Assembly (NCBI RefSeq): GCF_910592395.1
Contig: NC_088324.1
Coordinates: forward strand, 2,976,001 to 3,040,000
Direction of reading: 5' to 3'
Length of the DNA stretch: 64,000 nt
From: Lineus longissimus
Lineage: Eukaryota > Nemertea > Pilidiophora > Heteronemertea > Lineidae
Positions 42,601 to 57,600 of the stretch are shown here, piece after piece. Positions within the stretch are counted from its first letter, which is position 1; each line of letters begins with the position of its first letter. Both the position numbers and the translations under genes were made by a program. The notes beneath the pieces are model-generated. The model made no database searches, was not told the origin of the DNA, and was given only the letters and a program-made list of their open reading frames with translations.

Positions 42601-45600
42601 CAAATATTTTTTCAATACCTCTCCAAATATGTACTTGAGAGTTAAAAACATGCACTCGTCTAATTGATAGGCCTCGACCCTCCAACCTATGAATATTCAT
42701 TAGTGGTCTTGTCTCTTATCCAATTTTCATCAGCTCCTGAGGCGACGTGTATAGCTTTGAGGCGATGTGTATAGATTGCATTTCTGAGACATTTTCCCAG
42801 TCTGACATTGACCTGATCTTGTCACTTGTCAAATAATAATTGAGCAGCACCCCTCCGAGCACCCCCCCCCCTTAAAATTCCCCTGAACTGTTAACATTCT
42901 TAAAAGTGACATTTGGCTCTGGTTGCCAGCGTTTACATGCCCCGTTCCAACGGTCCGAGACGGTAAATGGAATACTAATCAACATTGGATCAAGCACGGA
43001 GAGGTCATTAACATGACCTGTGACACAGGTTACCTCGCACTCGGACCTCCGTCCATTAAGTGCAGTATGCAGAGGGCGAACGACAAAGATGGCTGGGATT
43101 TGGACCCACCCTCTTGCAAAGGTAAGCAATCCAATCGACTTAAACTGCACCATTTAATGTCTGGGTTATTTCGCTAAAAGCTATTTTGACACCTTCTGTT
43201 TATATTTTATTGGTTCCCTCTATAGTTCATTTTAAAAGAAACTGCCTCCCCGATTTTCGACTGCAGTTGAACAAAACAAACATGTGAAGCGTTAAAATAA
43301 AAACAATAACAACCAATTACAAAAAAACAGCAACACTTTTTTTTCATGAAGAACTAGCGATTTGAAGCAAAACGCTGCCAAATTTTCCAAACAATTTCTC
43401 GGCGTTTTGCGTAGTGCCACAGTTCTCATGAAATAGACTAAGGACATAAACATAACTGAACATTGACACCATTTATCTTGGAATATCAGCCTGTTTCATT
43501 GTACGAGCTTGATACTAGATGTAGTCGTTTGTTACGGAGCAACTCTGAAACAGTTTCATCTCCGAAAGACACCAACGCAACTTTGAAACCGCAACTCTGA
43601 AAGTAGATAACTTTGTTGTCGTCCGCGAGATGTCTCAGCCGGTGCATCAAGTAGTGATTAACTAATGAATGCCCAGTCCTCTGGGCTATGTATAGTGTAT
43701 AGTGTATAGTAAAGGCAAAGTTTGAGGAATCTAGCGCTACTGTTCAAGGAGAATCAACCACACACATAATTAAGCCTTTGTTACACGTTGCATGAGCTAC
43801 ATGTACGAAGTCCGAACTCAACAGTCTTCCAGCCCCTTTCTCCGGAAATTTAGTCAATGAAACCCACATTATGATTTTCCACAGCAGCAATAGAAGGGGG
43901 GGGGGGCGTTATAGTCATCAGTCATCATTAGTCATCGGGCCCTGTCATCAACTTTTGAAGTTGATGTTGGCTCAATATGTAAGCCATACCGGTTATTAAA
44001 CAAAACTAGCATATACCCATGGAGCGGGCAAAGTTGAAATGTAATATACATTAGTTAAATGGGCACGATGATTGAGCTACATTAAATTTCTAACGTTACT
44101 GAAATTTTATTAAAGGTTAAACACGAAATTAACTGCATTTAGGGACTTATTGCTGCTATCTACATGCAACCCCCAATAGATTGATTGGAGTACGCTATTT
44201 TGCACAATGCATTGAGACCAGTGACAGCAGGTCCTGTTCCAAATAAGGCCCTCACATATTGGGCATATCACCTACCCACTCCCGTACCCAATGCCACTGT
44301 CGGACCAAAGCCAGGGGCATGGAGAGATGCAGAACGCAATTCAAACTGACAACATCAGTCAGTAAAGAATAAAACAAAGAGCAAGCGCTGGCCACTGTAC
44401 ATATTTTGTCCATCCTGGCATAACTGTTTATATTGATACCCTGACTGCATGTTCCGGTAGGCCACTCTGCAGAATTTGCCTTATCACTCAGGTCAGTGTT
44501 TCTCGAATAGAACTAAAATAGAACAGGCTAATCATTAATCTCCCTGCTAATACCCTGCACCATGGACCAGGTTGTATAGCACTACATACGTGCTGGAAGC
44601 TAATACTGATGTGGCAGGGAGAATATGCGTGAAGTTTGTGTATGCTTTTGAGAATGAGCGGAGCTCTCCAGTCGACGTGCTCTCTGAAAAGTTGTTATTA
44701 TTCACAATGTGATCTTATTTCTGTTCCTGAAAAGTTGTTTTCAGTGTATTTTCTCCTTGAAATCGATCACTTCAGGTACTATTACTGTGCATACCTAGCT
44801 AAATTAGTGTCTAGTTTCGTCTCTGATGACATTTATTTCGTAAAAATCGCTGTTTTTTTCTAAAAAGGTGTTTTTGTGGTCATTTTGGCTGTTTATTTGG
44901 AGGGTGCGGTAGGAGGTCATCGTTCACTCGATAACTCTTTTTAAAATGAAATAAAAGCGTTTTAAGATACATGATATGAATTGATATTAATATTCGTTAA
45001 GTGGGATTGTCGGTGGACGTTCATTGTTGAACAGTTGTGCTGGAATTACGAAAATATATCGATATCGTTGAGAGTTCATTCATTAGGGGCCTGCTCTCAA
45101 TTTTCCTTACAACGCCTCTAGCACTGGGCAATTGCCACCATCTTGAAAAGCAGTGCCGCGGATGGCTATCGCATCGCCACTACGCATGAGAACACGATGG
45201 CTGCCCTGCGCTGCATTGATAGTTCGTAATAAATTCACATAAAAACACACCAGAAGATCTCCGATTTTATTTACAAAGATCATATTTTGTTATTTATTGA
45301 TAAAACTAGCCATTTCACCACAGCAGGTGACACATATTAGGCCTGAATAAGACTTTAGAATTTGAAGTGGTGGTGACGATGCCGATATCCAAGATGGCGG
45401 AATTATACCAGTGGTCAAATCTCATCTATTTTGGGTAATTGCATCATTATTTCTTTTTGTGATTGGTGATTTGTAAAATTGAGAATGATTGAAAAATCAG
45501 TATTTTTTCACCCAAAGGCATGAGGGAACATTTGATAAGTTTATTGTGATTTAATTGGTAATTTGGTCGACATTTTGACAATTATATTTAGCAATATTTC

Positions 45601-48600
45601 GATAAATGCGGACCTGCTTCTTCCTCTTTTCGTAGTGACGGTGTTTCGATAACTCAGGTCAGTTTCACGGCAAAAATAAGTGGTAGTTTTGAATTTCGAA
45701 TGTGCATTTTTTGATGTAACGATAAAGTACATTTCGGAGAATAATTAGTGAAAGTTTCAGTAGGTGTCGATTTTTGTAAAGTAGTGTATAGGCGATGGAT
45801 TGGCTCAGCCATGTGCTCGTCGTGTCAGCGGGGCGCAAGCCGTCATGGGGGATGTACACTACAATGCACGTGATTGATGGTTGAACATTCACTCTCCTCT
45901 CGTTGGCAGTGTATTATTGAAATATTTGATTGTGATGATGGTGTATTGTACTAGGCCTTGCATGCTCCCAACGTGTGGCATATTTCACATTGATACTACC
46001 AGTATCAATTACAAAAAAATAGATTGTGAGTAACAATAGGCCTACACCAATGCTACATGTCATGAGGGTGGGAACGGGGAAGGGGGGGGGGTAACTGTCT
46101 CGACGTCCTGTTAGGAAAAAAGGCTTATCCCGTTTCCCAATACGCAATTTTAGCCGAATCGTGACGCAAAACACGGCTTGTCTCGAATCCCGCTAAAATA
46201 AGGGTGTCTATCCCGAATCCCGACAGTTATTTTCGGCCCATCCCAGTGTCCCGAAAATACCCGTTCTCCCCCTCATACATAGTAGACCATATTGTCACAT
46301 TGATGTTTTCTTTCATTACAGTTAGACTTCGAGATCTACATTTTCGACAAAGGTCTGGTGTAATATTACGTACTTGATGAAGGTAATATTAATTTCTTCA
46401 AATTTGAAGCATGACGTTAATGGGGTACCAGCACAACTTCATTGACTGCTACGTGGCGCTGGTGGTAACTAAGGTATTGCATCGCTCATATCACTTGAAA
46501 AAAACATTTACCCTAGTTACGACCAAAGCTGCTCAGCAGAGGGCGATACCTCATCAGGAGCGCCACAATCATATCATTGGTGTGAAAGCATTTGATTGAA
46601 GTTTTTCAGTTCTCAATGTGTTCAAAACCTTAATTGTGAAATTGTGCACTTCGAATTCAAATTAACGTCACTACGTTAGTTTGACATCCATTGATGTCAC
46701 GGTAATTTCACTGTTATGCTGTGCTGCTTTCAGGTTTAATGACACGAATGAGTACAAGTACATTACATTTTTCGACGAAGGCCTTCTGTAATTTCATACG
46801 CTTCTTACGGTTAGTATTGATTCATAATTTCTAGTAAAAAAGTTAATTTTGAAAGTGAAAAATATGTTACAATACAATAGACCTGCAAATACCATATACG
46901 CAAGTTTTGAACAAATATCACACATATTCCCCAGTTGACTTGTGATGATATTGATAATGGTGGTGGTGGTGTTATCATGTACATGGCTTCTAACGTAGTA
47001 AATGTTTTCTTTTCAGCAACATTCAATAGATTTATTTACTGTATTATCATTTCGACCAAGGCGAATTCGACACTTCAATTACACAAGGTTAGTAACTTTT
47101 GTTCACAAAATCCAAATGGAGGCAAATACAGAACAATCAAACTTAGTCATTCCAGTCAGTTACTGAAGCACAGTGAAAACTGTCGGGAGCAGTGCAACTG
47201 ATGGCATGTCAAACTTCCAGTGACTGTCCCTGTCCATATATTTCAAGACAGTACAAATCTTGTAATCATTTTGTTTATGCAATGTACGTTATTATGTATC
47301 ATTTCAGCACAATCAAACTTAGTCATTCCAGTCAGTTACTGAAGCACAGCGAAAACTGTCTGAATTAGTGCTGCTGATGGCATGTAATTACTCTACTACC
47401 ACTACCAGTGACAGTCAATGTCCATATATTTTCAAGTGTGCTAAATTAGTACTCGTCTACTTCTTAGTGTTGAATGCAATGTATGTTATAAAAATATTTT
47501 TTCAACACTATATCAACATTCTCATTCCTGTCAGTTTCTGAAAATCAGCTAAAGCAATCGCTACCAATGCAGCTGATAACAGCAATTCTTTTTGTTCCCA
47601 ATGCCCATCCATGACAATATATTTCACGCATGTGACAATCATGGTATCATCCTGTTTTTTGTGTTCTATTCATGCAATAAATAAATTCAGTATTTTCAAA
47701 TCATTGGTGCTACAAAACTATTCTCATTATAGATTATTCATATTTTATAAAATGCTGTCATGTCAAATTTTGTGTCCTATAAATCATTATGAAGTCGGCA
47801 TTTTATATACAACTTTTGTACTCCTAAATAAACATACAAATCTTGTTTTATGTAAACTTTGTATATGTGACCCGTCACAGCAAAACCAGGCGCATGTCGC
47901 TCTGAGCTTGGCAGGTTGAGACGGACTGTTTGTTCATTTATCTATTGTCTGCCTTTTGTAAAATATGAGCACATCAATTTCTTCCATTATCTCCTGGTGT
48001 CATTTAGGCTCATCTTCTGTGCGACATGTACCTGGTTTTGCTGTGACGGGTCACATATTCTATAGATATACAACACTCTAATGTCACAATGCCTCTCTCA
48101 CTCGCTTTTATAGAGCAAGATGTATGAATAAACATGACACACCAACTATGTACAAAATTGCTAACAAACTGCACCATTTGTCAGTACACCACATGAAATA
48201 CAGAGATATGTCTTAATTCTAATCTTTCATTAGCGACACCATTTCTTACCCGAGTGCCTCCTTCATTCATACATCTTGTACTTTAACTCGAGATACCCAT
48301 CTTTGAATATTTTTAGTATACCAAGTACTACAATGTCAATGTATTGAAGTCATGTTCTTGTAGTGTTATTGGCTTTCTATTATCTTGTCAAAATACCACT
48401 TGGTTCTCGCAAAATCTCAATAAAAACAAATGCTATTGCATGTATTGCATATTCTAACAGCTATCCACTGTATCGATTTATCCATCATCTGTACTATTTG
48501 TCACAAAAATGTTATATTATGTAAATCATATTTCATTACATAATGCACACTGCCAATTACTGCTGAACCATTCATATGTCATTTAAATAAATAATTTTCA

Positions 48601-51600
48601 ACTTTTTAAAACCGTCTTATAGTACTGTTCTTGTCACTTAGCTGAACCTATTGCTCTATAGCATGAAATTTCCAGAAATGCCCCAGGGACTGAAAAGTGC
48701 TGTTTTAACAGAGAGGTGTCCTAAACTGAGAAGTCGAGTTGAATGGAAACAACCAATTTGGAACCAAAAACTACTGTCCTTATTAAAGAGGTTGTCCTCA
48801 ATAGGAAGGTGTCCACAAAAAGTAGGTCCACTGTATATGAAAGTACAAACCCTGGTACATGTAGTGACATCATCTACTCCTCGATGTGGACACCTGCAAA
48901 TGCAGCGACAATGTCACATCAGTTATTTAATTCATCGTCCTTTGTGCAGATGGCACCACCCATCAAGCATGTTGGTGACGAATAGTGTCGCAGCATTTCG
49001 TCACCGAGCTTACACGAAAATGCACTGTCATTCATTCAGCCATAAGTGTAAGACTGTAGGGTTGTTTCCAACCAAAACATGTTCGAAATGTGTCAAGCAT
49101 TCGGAACACCCAAAGACTGATTAGAGAAGTCAAAATTGAATGGAAACAACCAATTTGGGACCAAAACTAGTGTCCTTATTGGAAAGGTTGTCTTTAATAG
49201 AGAGGTGTCTACTAACGGAGGTTCCACTGTATATAATGTAGGAACCCTGGTTGTGACATTGTCCACTCCTCCAGCTGCACACCACCAAATTCACAACAAT
49301 GTCACACCAGTTATTTAGTTCATCATGCTTATGGTCATTGTACTTTCATCTTATGTAAAATGTAACTTTTTACACGGTTTCAATAAACGATTTGTAATTT
49401 GTAATTTGTAAATTATAAATTTCACTAATAATTTGACGCCGCCAATTCCACTGGTCTTCGAAATACTTAAGCTACACTGTTGACGACTATGACACTCCTC
49501 ACAAACCACATTGTGAATCAGACGCCGATAGGCTTGTTTATTCTAAAACCACGAAGATATTCGACGTATGACACCCTCAGTGACACTCTTACGTATGATC
49601 CAGACCTACGAAGCCAAAGGTTGCAAGAATTCGACGCATTTCCAAGGCCCAATTTTGAAACAAAAATTACCTCCTAAATAGCGGCCATTCGGGGGGGGGG
49701 ACATTCTGGGCATTTTTTTTGCATCCTAATATATTGAAAAGAAAACTTAAGTCACTAATCTACCGGCTATATGTATTTCTCACTTACATGCATGCTACAT
49801 ATGACATTATACATAAACTAATTATAAAAAAGTATATTCTCCGATACTGTAGAGGCCACGAGAGCCGTCGCCATCACTACAAAAGCATTGATATATCCTG
49901 GCCCAGATAACTTGAAATTTATCCTGTAAGCCTTATCATCAAACTCAATGCATGCAGTGTAAATCACTACCTTCATTTTTTATCTTTGCTTTTTGGTCTG
50001 ATAATTGTAAACAACTCTCACATGAACCATTAGTATACAAAGGCCTACTTCTTTCTCCCCATTTAACATTCCGACTCAAAAAGCAAAAGTATAATCTTGT
50101 CAAGAATGGGAAAGTACCGTGATTAGAAGTAAGCTATGATTTGTCCTTTAATTATTTGCTTAAATGAGAATTGGTTCGTACCTTCCGAATAACGGACAAT
50201 TAAGTGAGGAGAAAAACGTAGGTGTAATGAACAAGACGTAGAATCAAAGTAGGCTACATTGTGTATAGAACGGCACGAAGTGCAATATATTGCTCGTCAC
50301 CCTTCAGGATTTTCACAAACAGCGCAGCCGTGCGTACACAGGGAGAATATGATGAAAAATCGATATAAAATATAAAGAAGTGGGAAGCCAATCTATAGAA
50401 CTCTGTCAGCCAAACGTTTGGCCAAAGTAGCCTTCCACATATCAAAGTGTTTGGCTGAGGATACGTCTAAAACAATGAACTCTCCCTCATCTAAGTAGTT
50501 GGTGTCGTTGTTGCTGCTCTTTAATAACCAGGTCGAAAGAAGCCGGTCTTTAAATCTCTTGCGATGATCTTCTTGGGTCATACTGTCACAGAATGCATCA
50601 AAACTGCCAAAGTCCTCGACTGAAACGAGAAAATGTCCAGGCACTGTGCAAATTGAACGTCCGTTTCTTTCCTCAGATCTTACCCAGAGTCGTGTTTTAT
50701 TGGAAATGCCCAAGAGGACCTCGCCCTCACCAGTGTTCATTTGTTCACCAATTTGAGCCTGATATTCACTCATGCTTTCATATGCCATTTGCTCCAGAGA
50801 ATCCTCTGTTTCCCCAGGCAAGGCCTGGTCAATGTCCACAGTCATCTCAGTATCAATCTCTAGTGGCAGGGTGTCTGACAAATTCGTTGGGCCGGCATGT
50901 GGCTTGCCCAATGAAATCGTAGGTGTCAGTGGGTCTTCTGTAGATGGTGCGGCTTCATTTTCTGGGGTCAGACTCCTTTTAATAAAACACCCCTTTTAAT
51001 TAAGAAATGATTAAATGAGACCCAAAGGTCGAAAATTTACCCAATATTTGCTGGTCGCCCCGCCCGCCACTAAGGGTGTGAAAACGACCCTTGCTAACGC
51101 GCCTTTTTTACCAACTAGCATGGTGTACTCGACCTCAGAATGCCTATTGAGTGAACCGAGCCCGGGTCGGACAAAAACACATTCAGCCATGCCTTAGTAC
51201 TAGTAGCCTACATACCGGTACTACCGGTATATGGTATAATGATACTATAGATAGGGACAGTAGCCATTGGAAATGCCTGGTCATAGTTTTCCAAAAAAGG
51301 GACCCGCTATCGACCGATCCACTAGCACTAAAAGGTATATCCTAGAAACCTTATCTTCTAGCTCCGAGTCGGGCTCCGAGTCAAAGCTGTCATTACAAAT
51401 GACATGAATGACGGTCGACAGTAAAAAAAACAGAATGAGTAGTAGCTTAAGCTTCTTCATCTTTGGCCTCAAAATAACCTTAGAGGAAACTGACCAAATG
51501 TGTACATGTATTGAGATAACCTCATTGCTAAATATAGCCCCGGGATTATAGCACCATGATAGCGCTAACTGTGACCACGCGTAGCGACTCGCACATGGTT

Positions 51601-54600
51601 GCAGGGTTGCAGCAAATGGCGTGCCATCTGGTGCCTATACGAGAAATCTAATGTTTGAGAGTTGCGGTTTCAAAGTTGCGTTGGTGTCTTTCAGAGATGA
51701 AACTGTTTCAGAGTTGCTCCGTAACAGTCGTTCACCAGTCAGTTTGTTTCTCAATCGAATACATGTTCCATAGCTGATCTGCAGTGATACAGGCGATGTG
51801 CTCAACCCAAAAGGATCAGAACGAGGGCAACTCTTTCCGAGGCCTACAGTATAGGTATAAACCCTTTTAAGTAGTATATGCTTTTTCATTAAAGGAGTTA
51901 AATGATTCTACACTTTAGATGTAGTTTTTATCCCGCAGTTTGTTTCTCAATTGAACACATTTTCAATTTTTGGTTTACAGAGATAAGGTGTGTTCCACCC
52001 GAAAGACCAGAGAGAGGGTTCGTATCATACATGGACCACAGAGACATGCGCAGACAAGGCGCAGTAATCCATATCATATGTAACCGTGACTTTGTGTTAA
52101 ATGGTTCACAAACACGGAGATGCATGAAGAATGGCCGGTGGTCAGGGAGGGATGCCACATGTCAGCCCACGCGTGCCCAAGGTAACCTACCGAGCAAAAT
52201 GCTAGTGCAATATAAATGTGGTTAAGGTGAAACCTAACCTCAGCTCAGTTTGCCATAGTCTAGAATTGCATTTCAAGGAATTCATTAGTTTGGGGCAAAA
52301 TTCGTGTACCCGAGAATCTGTGCCTTTCATAGGTACAAAAAATGTCATTCAAAACGTTGTACATTGTATTGTTTTAGAGTAATTAGCAAAGCTTTTGTTT
52401 GAACTTTGGTACACCAGAACTGAAGTTAGGCATGATTGAGACATTCAAAAGTGGGTGCTTCAGGTAAACAAAAGAAATAGGAAGGTCCTCCCAGGCATGA
52501 ATTTATCTATTTTGCCACCCAAGTCTCAGAAATTGGACTTTTGTGGGAATTCAGATTTTTTTCCAGTTGTGTGCCAAAGTAAGCCAAACAAGGACTGGGA
52601 GGACATTCATATTGCTCTTGTTTACAAAAAGAATCCAGTTCTTGATGTGTCAATCATGCCTAACTTGAGTTCTGGTGCACCAAAGTTCAAACAAAAGATT
52701 TGCTAATTACTCTAAAACAATACAATGCACAAATGTTTGAATGTTTATTTTTCGTACCTATGAAGGCATAGATTCACATGGTATACGAATTTTGCCCCAA
52801 ACTCATGTATTCTTTGAAATGCAATTTTAGGGCTAACTCACTTGGGTTTCCTCTTAACCCCTTCGGCCCGTATCACACGCACAGCGGGTGATACGTTCAG
52901 GAGTCGACCCTAGTGTCTATTTTTGCTCATAACTCGCTTAATATCGGTCGTATGGACTCGGGAATAAGTGCATTCGATAGAAAATTAAATACTAGACAAA
53001 GTGAGCTCATTTTAGCGACTTTTTAGTTCATTTGGCCACCAGTCGACTGCCCAATGACACAACACGTCCAGGAGTACACCAGAAGAAGGGCCTTTAGCAG
53101 CCGCATCGATCCCGACACCTTGAGTGCGCCCGGGGTGACTCTGGAAATCACCACAGGTCCATTTTTCAAGGCACCGACCCTAAAAAGGACCCTCCACGTG
53201 TCGAAAGTTGCACATTCGAAATTCGCCTGGACACAAACCGAGCACCCTATGAACATGCGACAGCTCGTAAGAGGTAGCTGGTCATCTTGCTTCAACTCCA
53301 GTCCAAGCGGCACGCCTTAAACGCTAGGCGTCATCGAGATATCGATATTCGACTGCCCCTCTCGCAGACCTGGCTAAAAAGAGGGTCATTTTCAGGAAAT
53401 CTCCAGGGCTGAAAGAGTTAAAGTTATAGTCCGGGAGCTCGTCAACATTTATTTAACATGGAAGCTACAAAGGCCTGTTGATGCATATGTGACAGTGCAA
53501 TAAGGTGGTTAAAGTTACGTTCATTTCGAGAGGACGAGCATAACAACAATGGAAAATGCATAGGGAAATCAAAGGTCAGTGCATTACACTGGCTTTATAA
53601 TGGCCATGACAAATGTTGTATTCAAACCAGGAGAGGTCCACAGGGTCAAATATGTTACTCAATCTGTCCTATTGTTTCTTCGTTATTAGCCGGGAGGAGG
53701 AACACGCCAATTTAAAAGAAATAATGGTATTTCTTTTCACGACGGATGTACACTCTTGTAGAAAGGTAAAAGGACACCCAATATATCTCAATATCTCGGA
53801 GGGATTTATATATTTCATTTTATATTTTATTTAAGTTATATATCTCGTATGCATGTCAAATATTGCCCTAGCACGTTGGTTCGACGTTACTGTATGTGCC
53901 AAAATAATGGTTTTGAGTTTTGTATCATGAAAATATCACATTTTCAAAATATCAAGAACAAATCTAGTTTTTAAATCTTAAAATGCCCACTTCGTATATC
54001 ACAACAGTTTTATTTACTGATCAATTCTAAGACTTCCCGTGAAAAAATTAAATGGAAACATTATTTCACTTTGGAGATATATCAAAATATCACCCAAAGA
54101 AAGAGCTTTACATGTGGAGCAATTTTCATATTTCCTGATGTTTATCGTGTAAGGTAAACAGTAAATTGGTGGAGGCTGGTATGAATCATAATGTTATCGT
54201 CGGATCACATGAAACAAAAAAATCGGTAAAAATCGCCAAAATTTCTAAATCTCAAATCTTAGAAACTGACGATAGTTTGATACATTTCCAAAACGAAAAG
54301 AGAGCGTCTTAGAACTGTTAATTTTATAAGATAATTAGAATTTGGAAGTTCAAATAAAAAAATTAAAAATATATACATTTTTGATACCATGAAATTGTGA
54401 TAAATTGTGATACTTTCATGGCATGGCCTGGCAGGGAAAGCGTCTTCATTTCGTCTTCATTTCGTCCGCACAACTTACACCATTCAGCGCGGGCCCAGGC
54501 GCTTTTTCTATCATACAAATAGCCCATTGTTCAGCTCTTCAGACAACGAGTATCCTGAATAACTATAGGCCGTGGCGACAATGAGGGATTCAGAATAGCC

Positions 54601-57600
54601 TCGATTAGTTCTCGATTTTCCATGCAGGTTTTCTCTTTTTTGGATGGATGGATCTTAAAAATTCTTTCTGTATTTTATTGCCACTCGTGCTTCCAAGATG
54701 CTAACATTTTGCAGTTGTTAGATATTTTGGGTAAAATGTACATTAAATATTTTGAAAGTTGTAAATAGAGACATTTTCGGGCATTAATTTGTTTATACCA
54801 ATTAAATGGAATGCATTTCATGTAAAAAACGGAACGATGGCATCTGCACGCCTCATGCAACTATGGAAAAATGCCTAGTTTGAAACGGATATGTCGCAAC
54901 CTAAAGTCTATAGGAATGTTGAAAACTCAAATGCTTGCCTCTAATTGAAAGCTAATTAGCTCTATTGAAACAGGTCAAAATAAAACAACTTTGGTACAGA
55001 ATGGGTAGCCAAAAATGGAACTCAAAATGTATGCTGAAATAAACAGGTTAACTTTTGTTTTAAATATGCTACTGGGGTTTTTCTTGAAAGCACGCAACTC
55101 ATTATTCAAAGGTAGACCTTACCATTAAGGTGTTATGCGGCCGCAGGAATACGCCCATCTTGAAATATGATTGGTATTTTTTTCACGACGAATGCATATC
55201 ATTATCCTAATAATGTTTTGTTATGTGTTTTCAGATATTTCACATTGTCCCGTGCCGGTGATACCATACGGGGGAAGGAAATATGGCGATAGTTACAACG
55301 TAGGGGATGTGGTGACATACGCATGTCAAAACGGGTACATAGGCCGTGGACCATGTCTTATTAAGTGTAAATATGACCAATGGGAACCAGCTGGACAGCC
55401 GAGATGTGAAGGTATGCTGAAGATCCGTCATGGACTGTTTCGATCATCACCATGATAATCATCATTGTCTCTTAGTCATATTGTCACCAGGGCGACTCTG
55501 TATATTCACCTAAGCGGCGCCACTATGCTGGTGTATCACCCGGTGTGTCTTCGGCAAGTAAGGTGGATCAGGTATCTAATGGCCTTTCGTCCCAACTACA
55601 GGTTTTCCATTGAAATCTTAACGTTTTCTTTTATCCATTATTAAACAAAAAGATCGCCCCTTTGCCCAGCGAAGGTATCGAATCAGCACTGATTACAAGG
55701 TTGGTTTGGGCAACAAGATCATTTATTGCCGACATACAGTATTCGCCAAGATTATGTTTGCTTCAAGTCAATTGTTGGATGTAAAAATTGAGATTCTGTT
55801 TTGTTTCTGTAGACAGTAGTAGCATTCAAAGCACTGTTCTCAGTTCTCGGGGCTAGAAAACGGCCACAAATAGTGGTATATTTCTTCCTCCTCGAAACTG
55901 AACTTGAGCCGCGCCTCTTCTCAAAATTGTCATCAACATATTGTTTTTAAACTCTTAGTTTACAGACCTCGAACTAGCCATCCTGAGATTCAGGTTTTTG
56001 ATACTCCTACGTCCCTACTAAACCCTGAGAAAATCCATTGGAATCCACAGCGAAGGGCGGCTGTTCCAATTACTTGACACACCCGTTCCTGCGTTGTATC
56101 ATTCAATAAAACATTTCCTTTAACAAGTTCAATAAAGTTAATGAAAACGCTTTGATTTAATACTCTGTACCTACATTGTGCTGTTACACATACTGCTTCA
56201 GAGTATTTATCATGAAATTAATAAAAAAAACAGCGGCGGGAGAAGCACAAACAGTATCGGCTATATACGCGATCGCCGATCTCAGTGCGGACGTTAAAGA
56301 AAGCACATGATATCAACGAATGCTAGAACGTATTTGGATACGCGCTATGTGTGCTTGCGACGCTCTGATTGGGCGCTTTTTGCTCCCGCTACAATCCGTC
56401 TGAAGGGTATGGATTTCCCCAGGGGTTTGTAATAGCGAGAGCTGGAGCATATGGAAAACCACTGGTGCCGAGGATGCGAACTAGCACACTAGGTCATAGC
56501 AGTGGATGACATCATTAAATTGCTCATATTGGCTTTAGCAACTATCACGTTCAGGGAAGAGAGAATGTTTAAGCAAAAGTTCGGCGCAGCCACAGGAACA
56601 AGGATGGTGTCTTATATGACTATATTCTTATATGATATTCTAAAAATATCAAAAATGTTAACCCCCTCCTGTGTGTTATAAGGAATTCATTTTTAAAGGG
56701 GCTATTTTTTTGCAATACAACCTCGACTGGACTCTTTAATATAGGTGGGTGGCAAACAGACCAGAGAGTTGGGCATACATGGTATATTTACGTACTCCTT
56801 GGAAAGCTGATTGGCAGTATTACATGTAATTGACACATAGGGTATTTCACAAGCTTACACAACTCGACACAACAGTAGTATTGTATTTCATTTTGTTCAG
56901 TGGTCGTGCAACTCTTATTTCATTTTTAAAGGACTGTTCAGTTTCGACGACCCCGAAAAATTGGCAGGAAACTTCGGTCGAGTGTTCGACGCGATGAACA
57001 AAACAGGTGACTACCTGGATACTAGAGGAAGGCGCTTCGACCTGAACGCGCCAGATGGGTTTGACATCACCTTTCTGATTGATTCATCTGGTAGTATTAC
57101 ACAGCAGGAGTTTAATGATGCCATCAAGTTCGTCAAGCTTTTCGTTGAGAAGGTATGCAGATAGATCTAGTAGCCGATACACTGCGGACAAAAAACAACA
57201 TCGGTTTACCTTTTAAAATCCCTCTGCATTATGCGATGTAAAATGTGATCATCTTCACAACTGCCCATTGTGAATATTTTTTTCGGGGAAAATGCTTCAA
57301 GTATCTCATGGCATCGTGTAAACCCTGATCATATGTTATCCCCCCATAATAATGAATATCGATAAGGCACACATTTATTACACTAGATAATTAAGTCACT
57401 GGGATACAATCTTAGGTTTTAAGTCCGTAATCATACAGCAGGAATGGACATTTGGGACATTTCACACTACTGATGCAAAAATATGGTGGCGTGGTCCGTT
57501 GGTTTAGGTCTCGGACTCATAATCCGAAGATCATTTGTTCGATTCCCGCCTTGGACTGCTCACTTTGGATTTTGGGAAAATCTATCTGCTCTACTTTCCA

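Larger units (their letters stand above)
38417..42929 (+). other. Intron between CCP3 and CCP4
   Basis: It contains a G-run (38681-38694), a B-box-bearing SINE fragment near 38788-38870, repeat copy B, the MITE at 42272-42715 and a C-run near 42862. No host exon is seen. Confidence 0.7.
43122..51980 (+). other. 8.9-kb intron between CCP4 and CCP5
   Basis: It contains a TGTATAG triplet repeat (43687-43710), G-runs (43896-43906, 46081-46089, 49691-49699), three ~185-bp tandem units (47127-47640), a 190-bp palindrome-ended MITE, a direct repeat pair (48710-49325) and a candidate antisense gene (50394-51460). An 80-base segment (43535-43612) is repeated in reverse at 51652-51732 near the other end of the intron. 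The rest is A/T-rich, without recognisable genes. Confidence 0.65.

Noticed and set aside
47127-47640. CRISPR-like array
   Set aside because: Units of ~180 bp without regular unique spacers in an animal intron: an ordinary tandem repeat.
52455-52706. 83-codon frame in the CCP5-CCP6 intron
   Set aside because: It lies in the arm and loop of a foldback element and has no domain.
57483-57560. tRNA gene
   Set aside because: Cloverleaf arms do not pair fully and a SINE body follows.
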